Assembly (NCBI RefSeq): GCF_020520285.1
Contig: NZ_CP084742.1
Location: 1-64,000, forward strand
DNA from: Pseudomonas sp. L5B5
GTDB taxonomy: Bacteria > Pseudomonadota > Gammaproteobacteria > Pseudomonadales > Pseudomonadaceae
Reading direction: 5' to 3'
DNA: 64,000 nucleotides
Part shown: positions 38,630 to 46,021 of the stretch, in pieces
Position numbering within the stretch: position 1 is the stretch's first letter
Layout of the letters: the number at the start of each line of letters is the position of its first letter
Program-made: the position numbers and the translations under genes
The notes under the pieces: model-generated
The model's database searches: none
What the model saw: the letters and a program-made list of their open reading frames with translations, nothing else
Told to the model about the DNA's origin: nothing

Positions 38630-39148
38630 ATGACCGATACCTGCCCGCCAGATTGCGCCCATTGTTCTCCCGACGTCGATCATGAAACCGCCCACCAGGC
38701 GGTGCTCGATGCCGTGAGAGTCTTGGAGGCCCACCCCGAGGCCGATGAAGACCGGATCGTCGAATTGCTGCAGGAGCGCGGCCATTCGCCAATCGTTGCC
38801 GAGAAGCTCAACGCCTTCGTGCCTGCGGCGCTGAGCTGGCCCATGCTCAAGCGCTTGGGCGTGGCGTCCTTCGTCGGACATTTCATCGCCTATGACGACA
38901 ACGATGAAGAAGTGCAGATCCCGGTCTCCAGCCAGCATTACTTCACCGCTGCGCTGACCCTGGCCTACTGGACCGTCGAGCAGGGGTTCACCGACGAGTT
39001 GCCACGCGACACTTACCGGATGATCGCCGACCGCAGTGCCGAGATGGATGCGGTCAACCGGATCCTCACGGAGGGTGGCACGGTGGAAGGGGCAAGGGTC
39101 GGTCCGCTGCAGTTGCTGCGCATCAGCGCCAGCGACATGCTGGCCTAG
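38630..39148 (+). CDS. Conserved protein of unknown function, tandem paralogue 2
   Basis: This 172-aa protein parallels the preceding one from end to end: CPPDCAHCS, EADEDRIVELLQERGHSPIVAEKLNAFVP, FIAYDDNDEEVQIPVSSQHYF, and a C-terminal LLRISASDMLA. An alternative in-frame ATG at 38612 adds six residues (MDLRPP) but is not shared with copy 1. The function is unknown. The acid-rich FIAYDDNDEE segment is the most conserved part. It converges with the LuxR regulator 4 nt away and is therefore probably not part of the catabolic operon beyond it. Confidence 0.72.
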   Translation: MTDTCPPDCAHCSPDVDHETAHQAVLDAVRVLEAHPEADEDRIVELLQERGHSPIVAEKLNAFVPAALSWPMLKRLGVASFVGHFIAYDDNDEEVQIPVSSQHYFTAALTLAYWTVEQGFTDELPRDTYRMIADRSAEMDAVNRILTEGGTVEGARVGPLQLLRISASDMLA

Positions 39149-39152
39149 AGAC

Positions 39153-39725
39153 TCAACTGATGAAGATGATCTTCGAGACCAGCTCCGCGCTGTTCTTGGC
39201 CTGAAGTTTCTTCATCAGCCGGGCGCGATGCACCTCCACGGTGCGATGGGAGATGCCCAGTTTGCGCGCCACTTCCTTGCAGGTCAGGCCGTTAACGATA
39301 TGCAGGGAGATCTCCCGCTCCCGAGGGGTCAAGCGGATCATCGGCGCAGGCTGGCGGTCCAGGCGCTCGAAATGCCAGACCATCAGCTCGAACGGATCCT
39401 CGGGGGTCAGGGAAAAACCGTGGGCCCGGGCCCAGAACACCTCGCCGTTGCGATGCTGCATGAAGCGCTCGTCGCTGTAGGAGTCGCTGGGACCGCTGCG
39501 CAGGCAATGTTCGCTGCGCTCGCCAATGCTCTGGTAGTCGGCGTGCGAGGGGTATAGCAGCAGGGTCAGGTGATCGCGCAGGTGTTCGCGTTCGTAGCCG
39601 AACAGGCGGACGAAGGCGCGGTTGCAATCGAGTATCCGGCGGTGCCCGGTGATCAGCTGCGCAGCGGGGGAAACCTGGAAAGCCAGGCGCTCGAGGTCCT
39701 GAAGTGGTTGGGCATGTAGGGTCAT
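39153..39725 (-). CDS. PAS-LuxR transcriptional regulator
   Basis: This 190-aa protein has an N-terminal PAS sensor domain (about 10-115, with ILDCNRAFVRLFGYEREHL) and a C-terminal LuxR/FixJ helix-turn-helix, LTPREREISLHIVNGLTCKEVARKLGISHRTVEVHRARL (about 130-170). No receiver or autoinducer-binding domain is present. It diverges from the thiolase gene across a 143-bp gap that contains two palindromes. It is the obvious regulator of the thiolase-ligase-transporter operon; that is inference from position. Confidence 0.86.
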   Translation of the reverse strand: MTLHAQPLQDLERLAFQVSPAAQLITGHRRILDCNRAFVRLFGYEREHLRDHLTLLLYPSHADYQSIGERSEHCLRSGPSDSYSDERFMQHRNGEVFWARAHGFSLTPEDPFELMVWHFERLDRQPAPMIRLTPREREISLHIVNGLTCKEVARKLGISHRTVEVHRARLMKKLQAKNSAELVSKIIFIS

Positions 39726-39772
39726 TGGGCATCCTGCCTCGGGTTCATGGGCGCCTTTCCCTGGGGGTGGGG

Positions 39773-39815
39773 ACTACGTACTGCCGTAGGTAGTTGCCCC
39801 AACTAGCCTGGGGCA
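39773..39815. promoter_or_regulatory. Two adjacent palindromes in the regulator/thiolase intergenic region
   Basis: ACTACGTAC-TGCC-GTAGGTAGT (39773-39794, 8 of 9 pairs) is followed directly by TGCCCCA-N7-TGGGGCA (39795-39815, perfect). The first has the form of a LuxR/FixJ-type operator; the second could be another operator or a hairpin in the leader. Confidence 0.45.
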
Positions 39816-39868
39816 GGGCGCTGGAACATTCTATGGAATCCACGCTTCAAGGACAGAAGAAAATCACC

Positions 39869-41047
39869 ATGACTCACGATTCCGTATCCATTGTCGCTGC
39901 AGCCCACAGCCCTTTTGGTCGCCTGGAAGGCCTGAATCTGGAGGGCCTGATCGTCAAGGTCACCCGCGATGCCCTGGCGGATGCAGCCATCGACGCGGCT
40001 GAAATCGACGCGCTGTTTCTCGGGCACTTCAACTCCGGCCTGGTGCCCGACGGCTTTCCCGCTTCGCTGATGCTCCAGGCCGACCCCCAATTGCGCCTCA
40101 AGCCGGCCACCCGCTGTGAAAACGCCTGCGCTTCCGGCTCGGCGGCGATCCAGGCCGGGATCAACGCGATCCGCAGTGGCGCCGCCGAACTGGTGCTGGT
40201 GGTGGGCGCGGAGAAGATGACCAGCAACAGCACGGCCGAAGTGACCCGGGCCTTGTCCGGTGCCGGCTACCAGAACGATCCCCGGGAGGCCGGCCTGAGC
40301 TTCGCCCAGTTGTTCGGCCAGGTGGCGCAGCAGTACACCGAGCGTTACCACAGCCCCTTGGCCTCGATGGCGGCAATCGCGGTGAAGAACCACGCCAACG
40401 CCATGGCCAACCCCCTGGCGCAGATGCACCGGGTGATGGACTTCGAACACTGCAACAGCGTCTCCCAGAGCAACCCGCTGATCGCACCGCCGCTGCGCCT
40501 GACCGACTGCTCGCTGATCAGCGACGGCGCCGCGGCGATCATCCTGGCTTCGCCGCAGCGCGCCCGTTCGATGCGCCGCCAGGTGGCGATTCGTGCCATG
40601 ACCCAGGTCAACGACTTCCTGCCCATGGCGAGTCGCGATGTACTGGCCTTCGAGGGGCCGCAACGGGCTATCCACGGTGCGCTGCGCGAGGCGGGGGTGA
40701 CCCTTGGCGACCTGAGCTTCGCCGAGGTCCATGACTGCTTCACCATCGCCGAACTGCTGATCTATGAAGCCATGGGCCTGGCGCCCAAGGGCGAGGGGCA
40801 CCGGGCCATCGACGATGGCATCGTGCGACCGGGCGGACGCCTGCCGGTGAACCTGTCCGGCGGGCTCAAGGCCAAGGGGCACCCGGTGGGAGCCACCGGC
40901 GTGTCGATGCACGCCCTGGGTTTTGCCCAACTGGTGGGTGAGCCCATCGGCCTGGGCGTGCCCCATGCCGAGTTCGGCCTGCTGTTCAACATGGGCGGCA
41001 TGGCGGTGGCCAACTACGCCAGCGTCCTGCAAGCCGTGAGGACCTGA
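39869..41047 (+). CDS. Thiolase-family enzyme (SCP2-thiolase type)
   Basis: This 392-aa protein has the acylated nucleophile Cys87 in ENACASGSAA, His288 in VHDCFTIAE and His338 in GGLKAKGHPVGATG. The usual second catalytic Cys near the C-terminus (CxGGG) is missing; the corresponding stretch reads LLFNMGGMAVANY. That pattern belongs to SCP2-thiolases and thiolase-like aldolases, so it may act as thiolase, condensing enzyme or retro-aldolase. The ATG at 39869 begins the conserved domain. It is followed, 1 nt later, by the CoA ligase gene. Confidence 0.85.
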   Translation: MTHDSVSIVAAAHSPFGRLEGLNLEGLIVKVTRDALADAAIDAAEIDALFLGHFNSGLVPDGFPASLMLQADPQLRLKPATRCENACASGSAAIQAGINAIRSGAAELVLVVGAEKMTSNSTAEVTRALSGAGYQNDPREAGLSFAQLFGQVAQQYTERYHSPLASMAAIAVKNHANAMANPLAQMHRVMDFEHCNSVSQSNPLIAPPLRLTDCSLISDGAAAIILASPQRARSMRRQVAIRAMTQVNDFLPMASRDVLAFEGPQRAIHGALREAGVTLGDLSFAEVHDCFTIAELLIYEAMGLAPKGEGHRAIDDGIVRPGGRLPVNLSGGLKAKGHPVGATGVSMHALGFAQLVGEPIGLGVPHAEFGLLFNMGGMAVANYASVLQAVRT

Positions 41048-41048
41048 A

Positions 41049-42590
41049 GTGAATATCGCCCATTGGCTGCTCGACGCGGCCCAGCGTTGGCCACGGCGTG
41101 CGGCGTTGTTCGAGGGGCTGCGGCGGGTCGCCGACTACCAGACGTTCGCTGTGCAGGCGCGGGCCCGAGCCCTGCAACTGCGCCACGGATTTGGCATCGC
41201 GCCCGGCGAGCGGGTGGCGCTGTTGATGAACAACAGCTGCGGTTATCTCGAACTGCTGTATGCCATCTGGTGGAGCGGCGCGGTGGCGGTGCCGATCAAC
41301 AGCAAGCTGCACGCCCTGGAAGCCGCCTGGATTGCCGGTAATGCCGGAGCGCGGCTGATCTACACCGATGACGGCCGGGTTTTCGAGGGCACAGAGTTGC
41401 CGCCCGGCTGCCGCGAGCTGGCGACGCCCGCGTTGGGCACGTTCGTGCCGGTACCGGGAGAGGAACTGCTGGAGCCGCACCCTCGGCAGGACAGCGACCT
41501 GGCCTGGCTGTTCTATACCTCGGGCACCACCGGGCGGTCCAAGGGGGTGATGCTGTCCCACGGCAATCTGCTGGCCATGTCCCTGTGCTATCCGCTGGAT
41601 GTCGATCCGGTGGCCGCTGGTGATGCCGTGGTCTATGCCGCGCCGCTGTCCCACGGCGCCGGGCTGTACAACTTCATCCATGTGCGCTGTGGCGCCCGGC
41701 ATGTGGTACCGGTGTCCCGCGGGTTCCAGGCGCAGGAGCTGTTCGAGCTGGCGCAGGGCCTGGGCCAGGTCAGCCTGTTCGCCGCGCCGACCATGGTCAA
41801 GCGCATGGTGGAGGAGGCCCGGCGACAGGGGTATGACGGGCAGGGGATCAAGACCATCGTCTATGGTGGAGGGCCGATGTACCTGGCAGACCTGGCCCAG
41901 GCCCTCGATACCTTCGGTCCGCGCCTGGTGCAGATCTACGGCCAGGGCGAATGTCCGATGACCATCACCGCGCTGTCCCGCGAGACCATCGCCGATCGAG
42001 CCCATGCAGACTGGCCGGGCATCGCCGCGTCGGTCGGACGGGCCCAGGCGTGCGTCGAGGTCCGGGTGGTGGATGCCGCGGGCCAACCCCTGGCTCCCGG
42101 TGAGCCCGGGGAGATCGCAGTGCGCGGCGCGCCAGTGATGCAGGGCTATTGGGACAATCCGCAAGCGACCCAGGCCGCCCTGGTCGACGGCTGGCTGCGT
42201 ACCGGCGATATCGGCTTTCTCGACGAGCAGGGCTACCTGAGCCTCACCGACCGCTGCAAGGACGTGATCATTTCCGGCGGCAGCAACATCTACCCGCGTG
42301 AAGTCGAAGAAGTGCTGATGCAGCATCCCGAGGTGTTCGAGGCGTGTGTCGTGGGGGAGGCCGACGCCGAGTGGGGCGAGTCGGTGGTGGCCTTCGTGGT
42401 GCTGCGCTCAGCTGACAGCCTCGATGCCCAGGCGCTCAACCAGTGGTTTCTGACCTGCATGGCCTCGTTCAAGAAACCGAAGAAGTACCTGTTCTGTACC
42501 GAGCTGCCCAAGAACAGCTACGGCAAGATTCTCAAGACCCGCTTGCGCCAGTGGCTCAAGGACCCTTCCCAGTCCCTGACCAACCTCTGA
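41049..42590 (+). CDS. AMP-forming acyl-CoA ligase
   Basis: This 513-aa ANL-superfamily enzyme has the ATP-binding loop LFYTSGTTGRSKGVMLSH at about 154-172, YGQGECPMT, the hinge region TGDIGFLDEQGYL and the C-terminal lysine in PKNSYGKILK. It activates a carboxylic acid as acyl-AMP and then acyl-CoA. The acid is not identifiable from sequence. A GTG start lies 1 nt after the thiolase stop, so translation is coupled. With the downstream transporter this looks like uptake, activation and carbon-carbon cleavage of one organic acid. Confidence 0.9.
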   Translation: MNIAHWLLDAAQRWPRRAALFEGLRRVADYQTFAVQARARALQLRHGFGIAPGERVALLMNNSCGYLELLYAIWWSGAVAVPINSKLHALEAAWIAGNAGARLIYTDDGRVFEGTELPPGCRELATPALGTFVPVPGEELLEPHPRQDSDLAWLFYTSGTTGRSKGVMLSHGNLLAMSLCYPLDVDPVAAGDAVVYAAPLSHGAGLYNFIHVRCGARHVVPVSRGFQAQELFELAQGLGQVSLFAAPTMVKRMVEEARRQGYDGQGIKTIVYGGGPMYLADLAQALDTFGPRLVQIYGQGECPMTITALSRETIADRAHADWPGIAASVGRAQACVEVRVVDAAGQPLAPGEPGEIAVRGAPVMQGYWDNPQATQAALVDGWLRTGDIGFLDEQGYLSLTDRCKDVIISGGSNIYPREVEEVLMQHPEVFEACVVGEADAEWGESVVAFVVLRSADSLDAQALNQWFLTCMASFKKPKKYLFCTELPKNSYGKILKTRLRQWLKDPSQSLTNL

Positions 42591-42633
42591 AACACCGTTT
42601 TTCATGGATAGCACTACGACAGGAGTCCCCAGC

Positions 42634-43968
42634 ATGGGTGTGCCACTTTCCAACTCCCGACGCCAGCGGCGTCGGGCCTTTATCGGCGCTACTTCCGGTC
42701 ATTTGATCGAGTGGTACGACTATGGCGTCTACGGTTTCCTGGCCCTGTACATCGGCAAGGCCTTCTTTGTCTCCGACGACCCTACCAGCAGCCTGCTGGC
42801 GAGCTTTGCCGCCTTTGCCCTGAGCTTCTTCATCCGTCCCCTGGGCGGTTTGTGCTTCGGCCCCCTGGCCGACAAGATCGGTCGGCGCAAGACGCTGATC
42901 ACGGTGCTGGTGATGATGTCCGGCTCCACCTGCCTGCTGGGCCTGCTGCCGACCTACGCCAGCATTGGCATCGCCGCGCCGGTGCTGCTGATACTGATCC
43001 GCTGCGTGCAGGGGTTCTCCGCCGGAGGCGAGATCGGCACCATCACCAGTTTCATTTCCGAATACGCCGGCCCGGGGCGTCGTGGCTTCGCCACCTGCTG
43101 GCTGATGGTCACGGCCGTGCTTGGCCTGCTGCTGGGGGGCGCCGTGGCCAATGGGATGACCTGGACCCTGGGCGCCGAACTGATGCAGGACTGGGGCTGG
43201 CGTATCCCGTTCCTGATCGCCGGGCCGCTGGGGCTCATCTCGCTGTACATCCGCCTGAAACTGGAGGACAGCCCCGAGTTCCTGGCCCTGGTCGAGGCCG
43301 GCCAGACCTCCAAGGCGCCGCTGCGCGAAGTCTGGCAGTGGAAACGCGCCATTGCCCTGGTGTTTTTCATCATCACCCTGCACAGCTCGATCTTCTACCT
43401 GGTGCTGACGTTCGCCTCGACCTACATGTCCAATACCCTCAAGTTCGACAGTGGCACCACCTTGCTCTACGTGTTTGTCGCCAGCCTTTCGGCGGCACTG
43501 GTCATGCCTTTCGGAGGTGCCTTCACGGATCGCTACGGGCGCAAGCCGTTCCTGATGGTGATCGGTACCCTGGCGACGCTGGCCATGTACTGGTTCTTCA
43601 AGGTCGCCCCCGGCGCCACGCCGGCCACGCTGTTCTGGCCGTTGATGGCGGTGGCGATCCTGTTCGGGCTCTACGCATCGTCGACCTACGCGCTGATGAG
43701 CGAGCTGTTGCCGACCCGCATCCGCTCCACCGGCATCGCGGTGGCCTACAACATTCCGGTGGCGGCCTTCGGCGGCAGTGCGCCGCTGATCTCCACCTGG
43801 CTGATCAAGGTCACCGGCGACATCACCGCGCCCTGGTATTTCTACGTGGCGACCGGGGTCGCCTCGTTGCTGGCCCTGGTGGTGCTGCGCAAGGAAGACT
43901 TCGTCGCCAATACCCATGATGTCCGGCATGAGGTGCCGCCGGTGTCGCCGTTGTTGGCCAATCCATAG
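42634..43968 (+). CDS. MHS-type MFS metabolite:proton symporter
   Basis: This 444-aa transporter has about 12 membrane segments and the signature GHLIEWYDYGVYGF near residue 20. RPLGGLCFGPLADKIGRRKTL follows in loop 2-3, and DRYGRKPFL is in loop 8-9. MHS carriers take up organic acids, betaines or aromatic acids with protons. The ATG at 42634 has AGGAG 8 nt upstream. The ATG at 42604 has no ribosome site and is rejected. It lies 43 nt after the ligase gene and presumably imports the ligase substrate. Confidence 0.9.
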   Translation: MGVPLSNSRRQRRRAFIGATSGHLIEWYDYGVYGFLALYIGKAFFVSDDPTSSLLASFAAFALSFFIRPLGGLCFGPLADKIGRRKTLITVLVMMSGSTCLLGLLPTYASIGIAAPVLLILIRCVQGFSAGGEIGTITSFISEYAGPGRRGFATCWLMVTAVLGLLLGGAVANGMTWTLGAELMQDWGWRIPFLIAGPLGLISLYIRLKLEDSPEFLALVEAGQTSKAPLREVWQWKRAIALVFFIITLHSSIFYLVLTFASTYMSNTLKFDSGTTLLYVFVASLSAALVMPFGGAFTDRYGRKPFLMVIGTLATLAMYWFFKVAPGATPATLFWPLMAVAILFGLYASSTYALMSELLPTRIRSTGIAVAYNIPVAAFGGSAPLISTWLIKVTGDITAPWYFYVATGVASLLALVVLRKEDFVANTHDVRHEVPPVSPLLANP

Positions 43969-44106
43969 CTTGGGGCGGTTTTTTCGAGCCGGCGCCTGAA
44001 TTTTTCCATTGCCGGGTGTTCCGATGTGCGCAGTAGCACCAGGCTCTGCCCGGGGCTCGTCTCGGGAGCCTGGCAGGAGATTCAGCAAGGGAGTCGGATA
44101 AGCGCA

Positions 44107-45318
44107 ATGGATGCACTGGCAGCAGCACGCCTGGGAGACGAAATCGCCCACGGCTTCGGGTTGGCGGCGATGGTGGCCGGGGCAGTGGCGGGTGCCGTGA
44201 TCGGCGCGGCGATCATCGCCGCCACGGCGGCCACCGGAGGGGTAGCGGCGGTGATCCTCGCCGGTTCGATCGCTGCCGGCGGCCTTTCGATGTTCCAGAT
44301 CGTCAAGGGCCTGAGCACTATTTTCAACTTGCCCGAACCCACGACGGGGGTACTGGTGCAAGGCAGCTTCAATGTCTATATCAACCGGCGCCAGGCAATG
44401 CGCGCCGGCGAAGACAGTTCCTCCTCGTGCAATGGCCTGCCGTTCAATCATCCGCCCTGGCCGTTCCCGGTACTGATAGCCGAAGGCAGCGCCAAGGTCA
44501 CCATCAACGGCAAGCCGGCCGCGCGGCTGCAAAGCAAGATGGTCTGTGGCGCGCATATCAAGAGCGGCAGCGAGAACACCCTGATCGGTGGTCCGAGCGT
44601 GCAGGTGGAGTTTGTCCTCGACCTCGAAGGCTGGATGCACACCGGGTTGGAGTTGCTGGGATTGGGGGCACTGATCGGCGCCGGCGTCCTGGCGGCCTTC
44701 GCCGGTCTTGCAGCCTTTGCCGGGTTCGCTGCGGTGACCGGTGCCGCCTTTCTCGGCATGGCGTTGCTGGGCGATCTGGGCGACCGTCTTGGGCCGGGTT
44801 ACCGCGACCTGCTGCAAGGCGCGGCGGGCATGCTGTTGCTGGGGCTGGGGCCGAAGCTGGCCGGGAGCAAGCGGCCGCCACCACCTGAAGAAGTTTCGGT
44901 ATTTCACGTCACTGACAGCCCGAAGAAGATCGACGGCGTGCTCAGCGGTATCGATCCGAAGTACCTCAACCCCAACAGCCGTTTCGGCGCGGCTTTTTAT
45001 GTCGGCGAGAGCCCCAGCACGCCGCTGGCCGAACTGGCCCACCATGGCGTCAAGCCGACCCATGGCATTCGTTTCAAGGTCGATGCCAGCAAGGCCAAGG
45101 TCCTGGACCTTACCGATCCGGCCGTCGCCAAGGAGTGGGGCTACAACGGTGGTCCCATCACTTCCAAGACCCAGCAGATCGGCGTGGACGCCAGGGACCA
45201 GGGTTACAATGTGATCCGCTTCGGTTCCGAGCGTGACCCTGGCGGGGTCAACCAGGCGGTGCTGGACAATTTCAACGAAATCCTTACTCCCCAGATAGTC
45301 ACTCCGGTAGAGCCATGA
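44107..45318 (+). CDS. Type VI secretion effector: prePAAR, PAAR and RES-like toxin domain
   Basis: This 403-aa protein starts with the prePAAR motif AARxxDxxxH (Ala6-His15: AARLGDEIAH). It has a first hydrophobic region (20-63), a PAAR domain at about 80-166 and a second hydrophobic region (183-222). The C-terminal domain (about 264-395) contains YLNPNSRFGAAFYVGES, STPLAEL, VLDLTDPAV and a YNVIRFGSERDPGG end. That resembles RES-type NAD-consuming toxins; I am fairly but not fully sure of the family. PAAR caps the VgrG spike and the toxin enters rival cells. The ATG at 44107 has AAGGGAG upstream. No vgrG or Eag chaperone gene is adjacent, although prePAAR effectors usually need one. Confidence 0.83.
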   Translation: MDALAAARLGDEIAHGFGLAAMVAGAVAGAVIGAAIIAATAATGGVAAVILAGSIAAGGLSMFQIVKGLSTIFNLPEPTTGVLVQGSFNVYINRRQAMRAGEDSSSSCNGLPFNHPPWPFPVLIAEGSAKVTINGKPAARLQSKMVCGAHIKSGSENTLIGGPSVQVEFVLDLEGWMHTGLELLGLGALIGAGVLAAFAGLAAFAGFAAVTGAAFLGMALLGDLGDRLGPGYRDLLQGAAGMLLLGLGPKLAGSKRPPPPEEVSVFHVTDSPKKIDGVLSGIDPKYLNPNSRFGAAFYVGESPSTPLAELAHHGVKPTHGIRFKVDASKAKVLDLTDPAVAKEWGYNGGPITSKTQQIGVDARDQGYNVIRFGSERDPGGVNQAVLDNFNEILTPQIVTPVEP

Positions 45319-45776
45319 AGTTTTATTTGTACACCTACGTTTGTGCCGACTGCGGTCACCGCTTCAAGGCCCCCGAGGTCATGCCCAGCAGCTACGGCGA
45401 ATTCCTGATGCGCAGCATCAGCGGGGAAACGGTGTTCCTCGATGGGCCGCACGATGCGATCTACAGCGAAGTCGATGCCTTGCTGGAACAACTGCTGCAA
45501 GGGCAGGGCGTCAGCGCGGTGCGCCGCGCGGATCTGCTGCGCAAGGTCTTCGGCGTGGCCTGCGATCCCGATTCCCAGGGCCAGCCCTTCAGCCTGCTGA
45601 TCAAGCCCAGGTGTGGGCAGTGCGCCAGCGTGAACATGGATTACTGGGAGGGTACCGAACCACCGGAGTATGTCGATTGCGACTTCCCGCCGGTGCAGCA
45701 CGAACAGTGGCGACAGTTGAGCCAGGGGCAGAAGCTCGACCTGCTACGCCAGGCATTGCCTGCCCCCAGGCCCTAG
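45315..45776 (+). CDS. Candidate immunity protein for the PAAR effector
   Basis: This 153-aa protein is soluble, with an N-terminal CADCG (Cys10, Cys13) and a later RCGQC (Cys100, Cys103), a probable zinc ribbon split by an insert of about 85 residues. No family is recognised. Its ATG overlaps the effector stop as ATGA, the arrangement typical of toxin-immunity pairs. It would protect the producer from the RES-like toxin; this is inference from position and size. A terminator-like hairpin follows at once. Confidence 0.75.
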   Translation: MKFYLYTYVCADCGHRFKAPEVMPSSYGEFLMRSISGETVFLDGPHDAIYSEVDALLEQLLQGQGVSAVRRADLLRKVFGVACDPDSQGQPFSLLIKPRCGQCASVNMDYWEGTEPPEYVDCDFPPVQHEQWRQLSQGQKLDLLRQALPAPRP

Positions 45777-45800
45777 GCCCGCACCTCGCGGGCGCTGTTT
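45777..45800 (+). terminator. Terminator after the effector-immunity pair
   Basis: GCCCGC-ACCTC-GCGGGC forms a 6-bp stem followed by GCTGTTTT. It begins at the stop codon of the immunity gene. Confidence 0.6.
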
Positions 45801-46021
45801 TCCAGTGAAGAGCTGACGCCGTAGATCCAGCACCTTCGAGGCCGGTCTGCGGCGCCTGCTGCGTTGAGGCCTGGCCCGGGTGGCCAGGCTCCGGTTCACA
45901 GCCCTGCACGTTTGTTCACAGAAAGTCACCGACTTGCCACAGATCGCAACATGCCTCGCCACGATACTTGTCCAGCTCCCGTGGAGCTCGAAGGACCGAT
46001 CCGTGACAGAGGAAGACATCC

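Larger units (their letters stand above)
37973..39148 (+). repeat. Tandem duplication: two paralogous genes with their leaders
   Basis: The block 37973-38551 is repeated as 38578-39148. The conserved leader reads GGGGTTACCCTGC.GCCCGTTTTCC, then a few changes, then ATGGACCTTCGA, and is followed by paralogous coding regions. Copy 1 has lost one C before the start relative to copy 2 and has GTG where copy 2 has ATG. Confidence 0.8.

Noticed and set aside
42556..45063. 835-codon minus-strand frame across the MFS and PAAR genes
   Set aside because: It spans two well-supported genes and the gap between them; its composition (Gln/Arg/His/Gly) is that of an antisense shadow.
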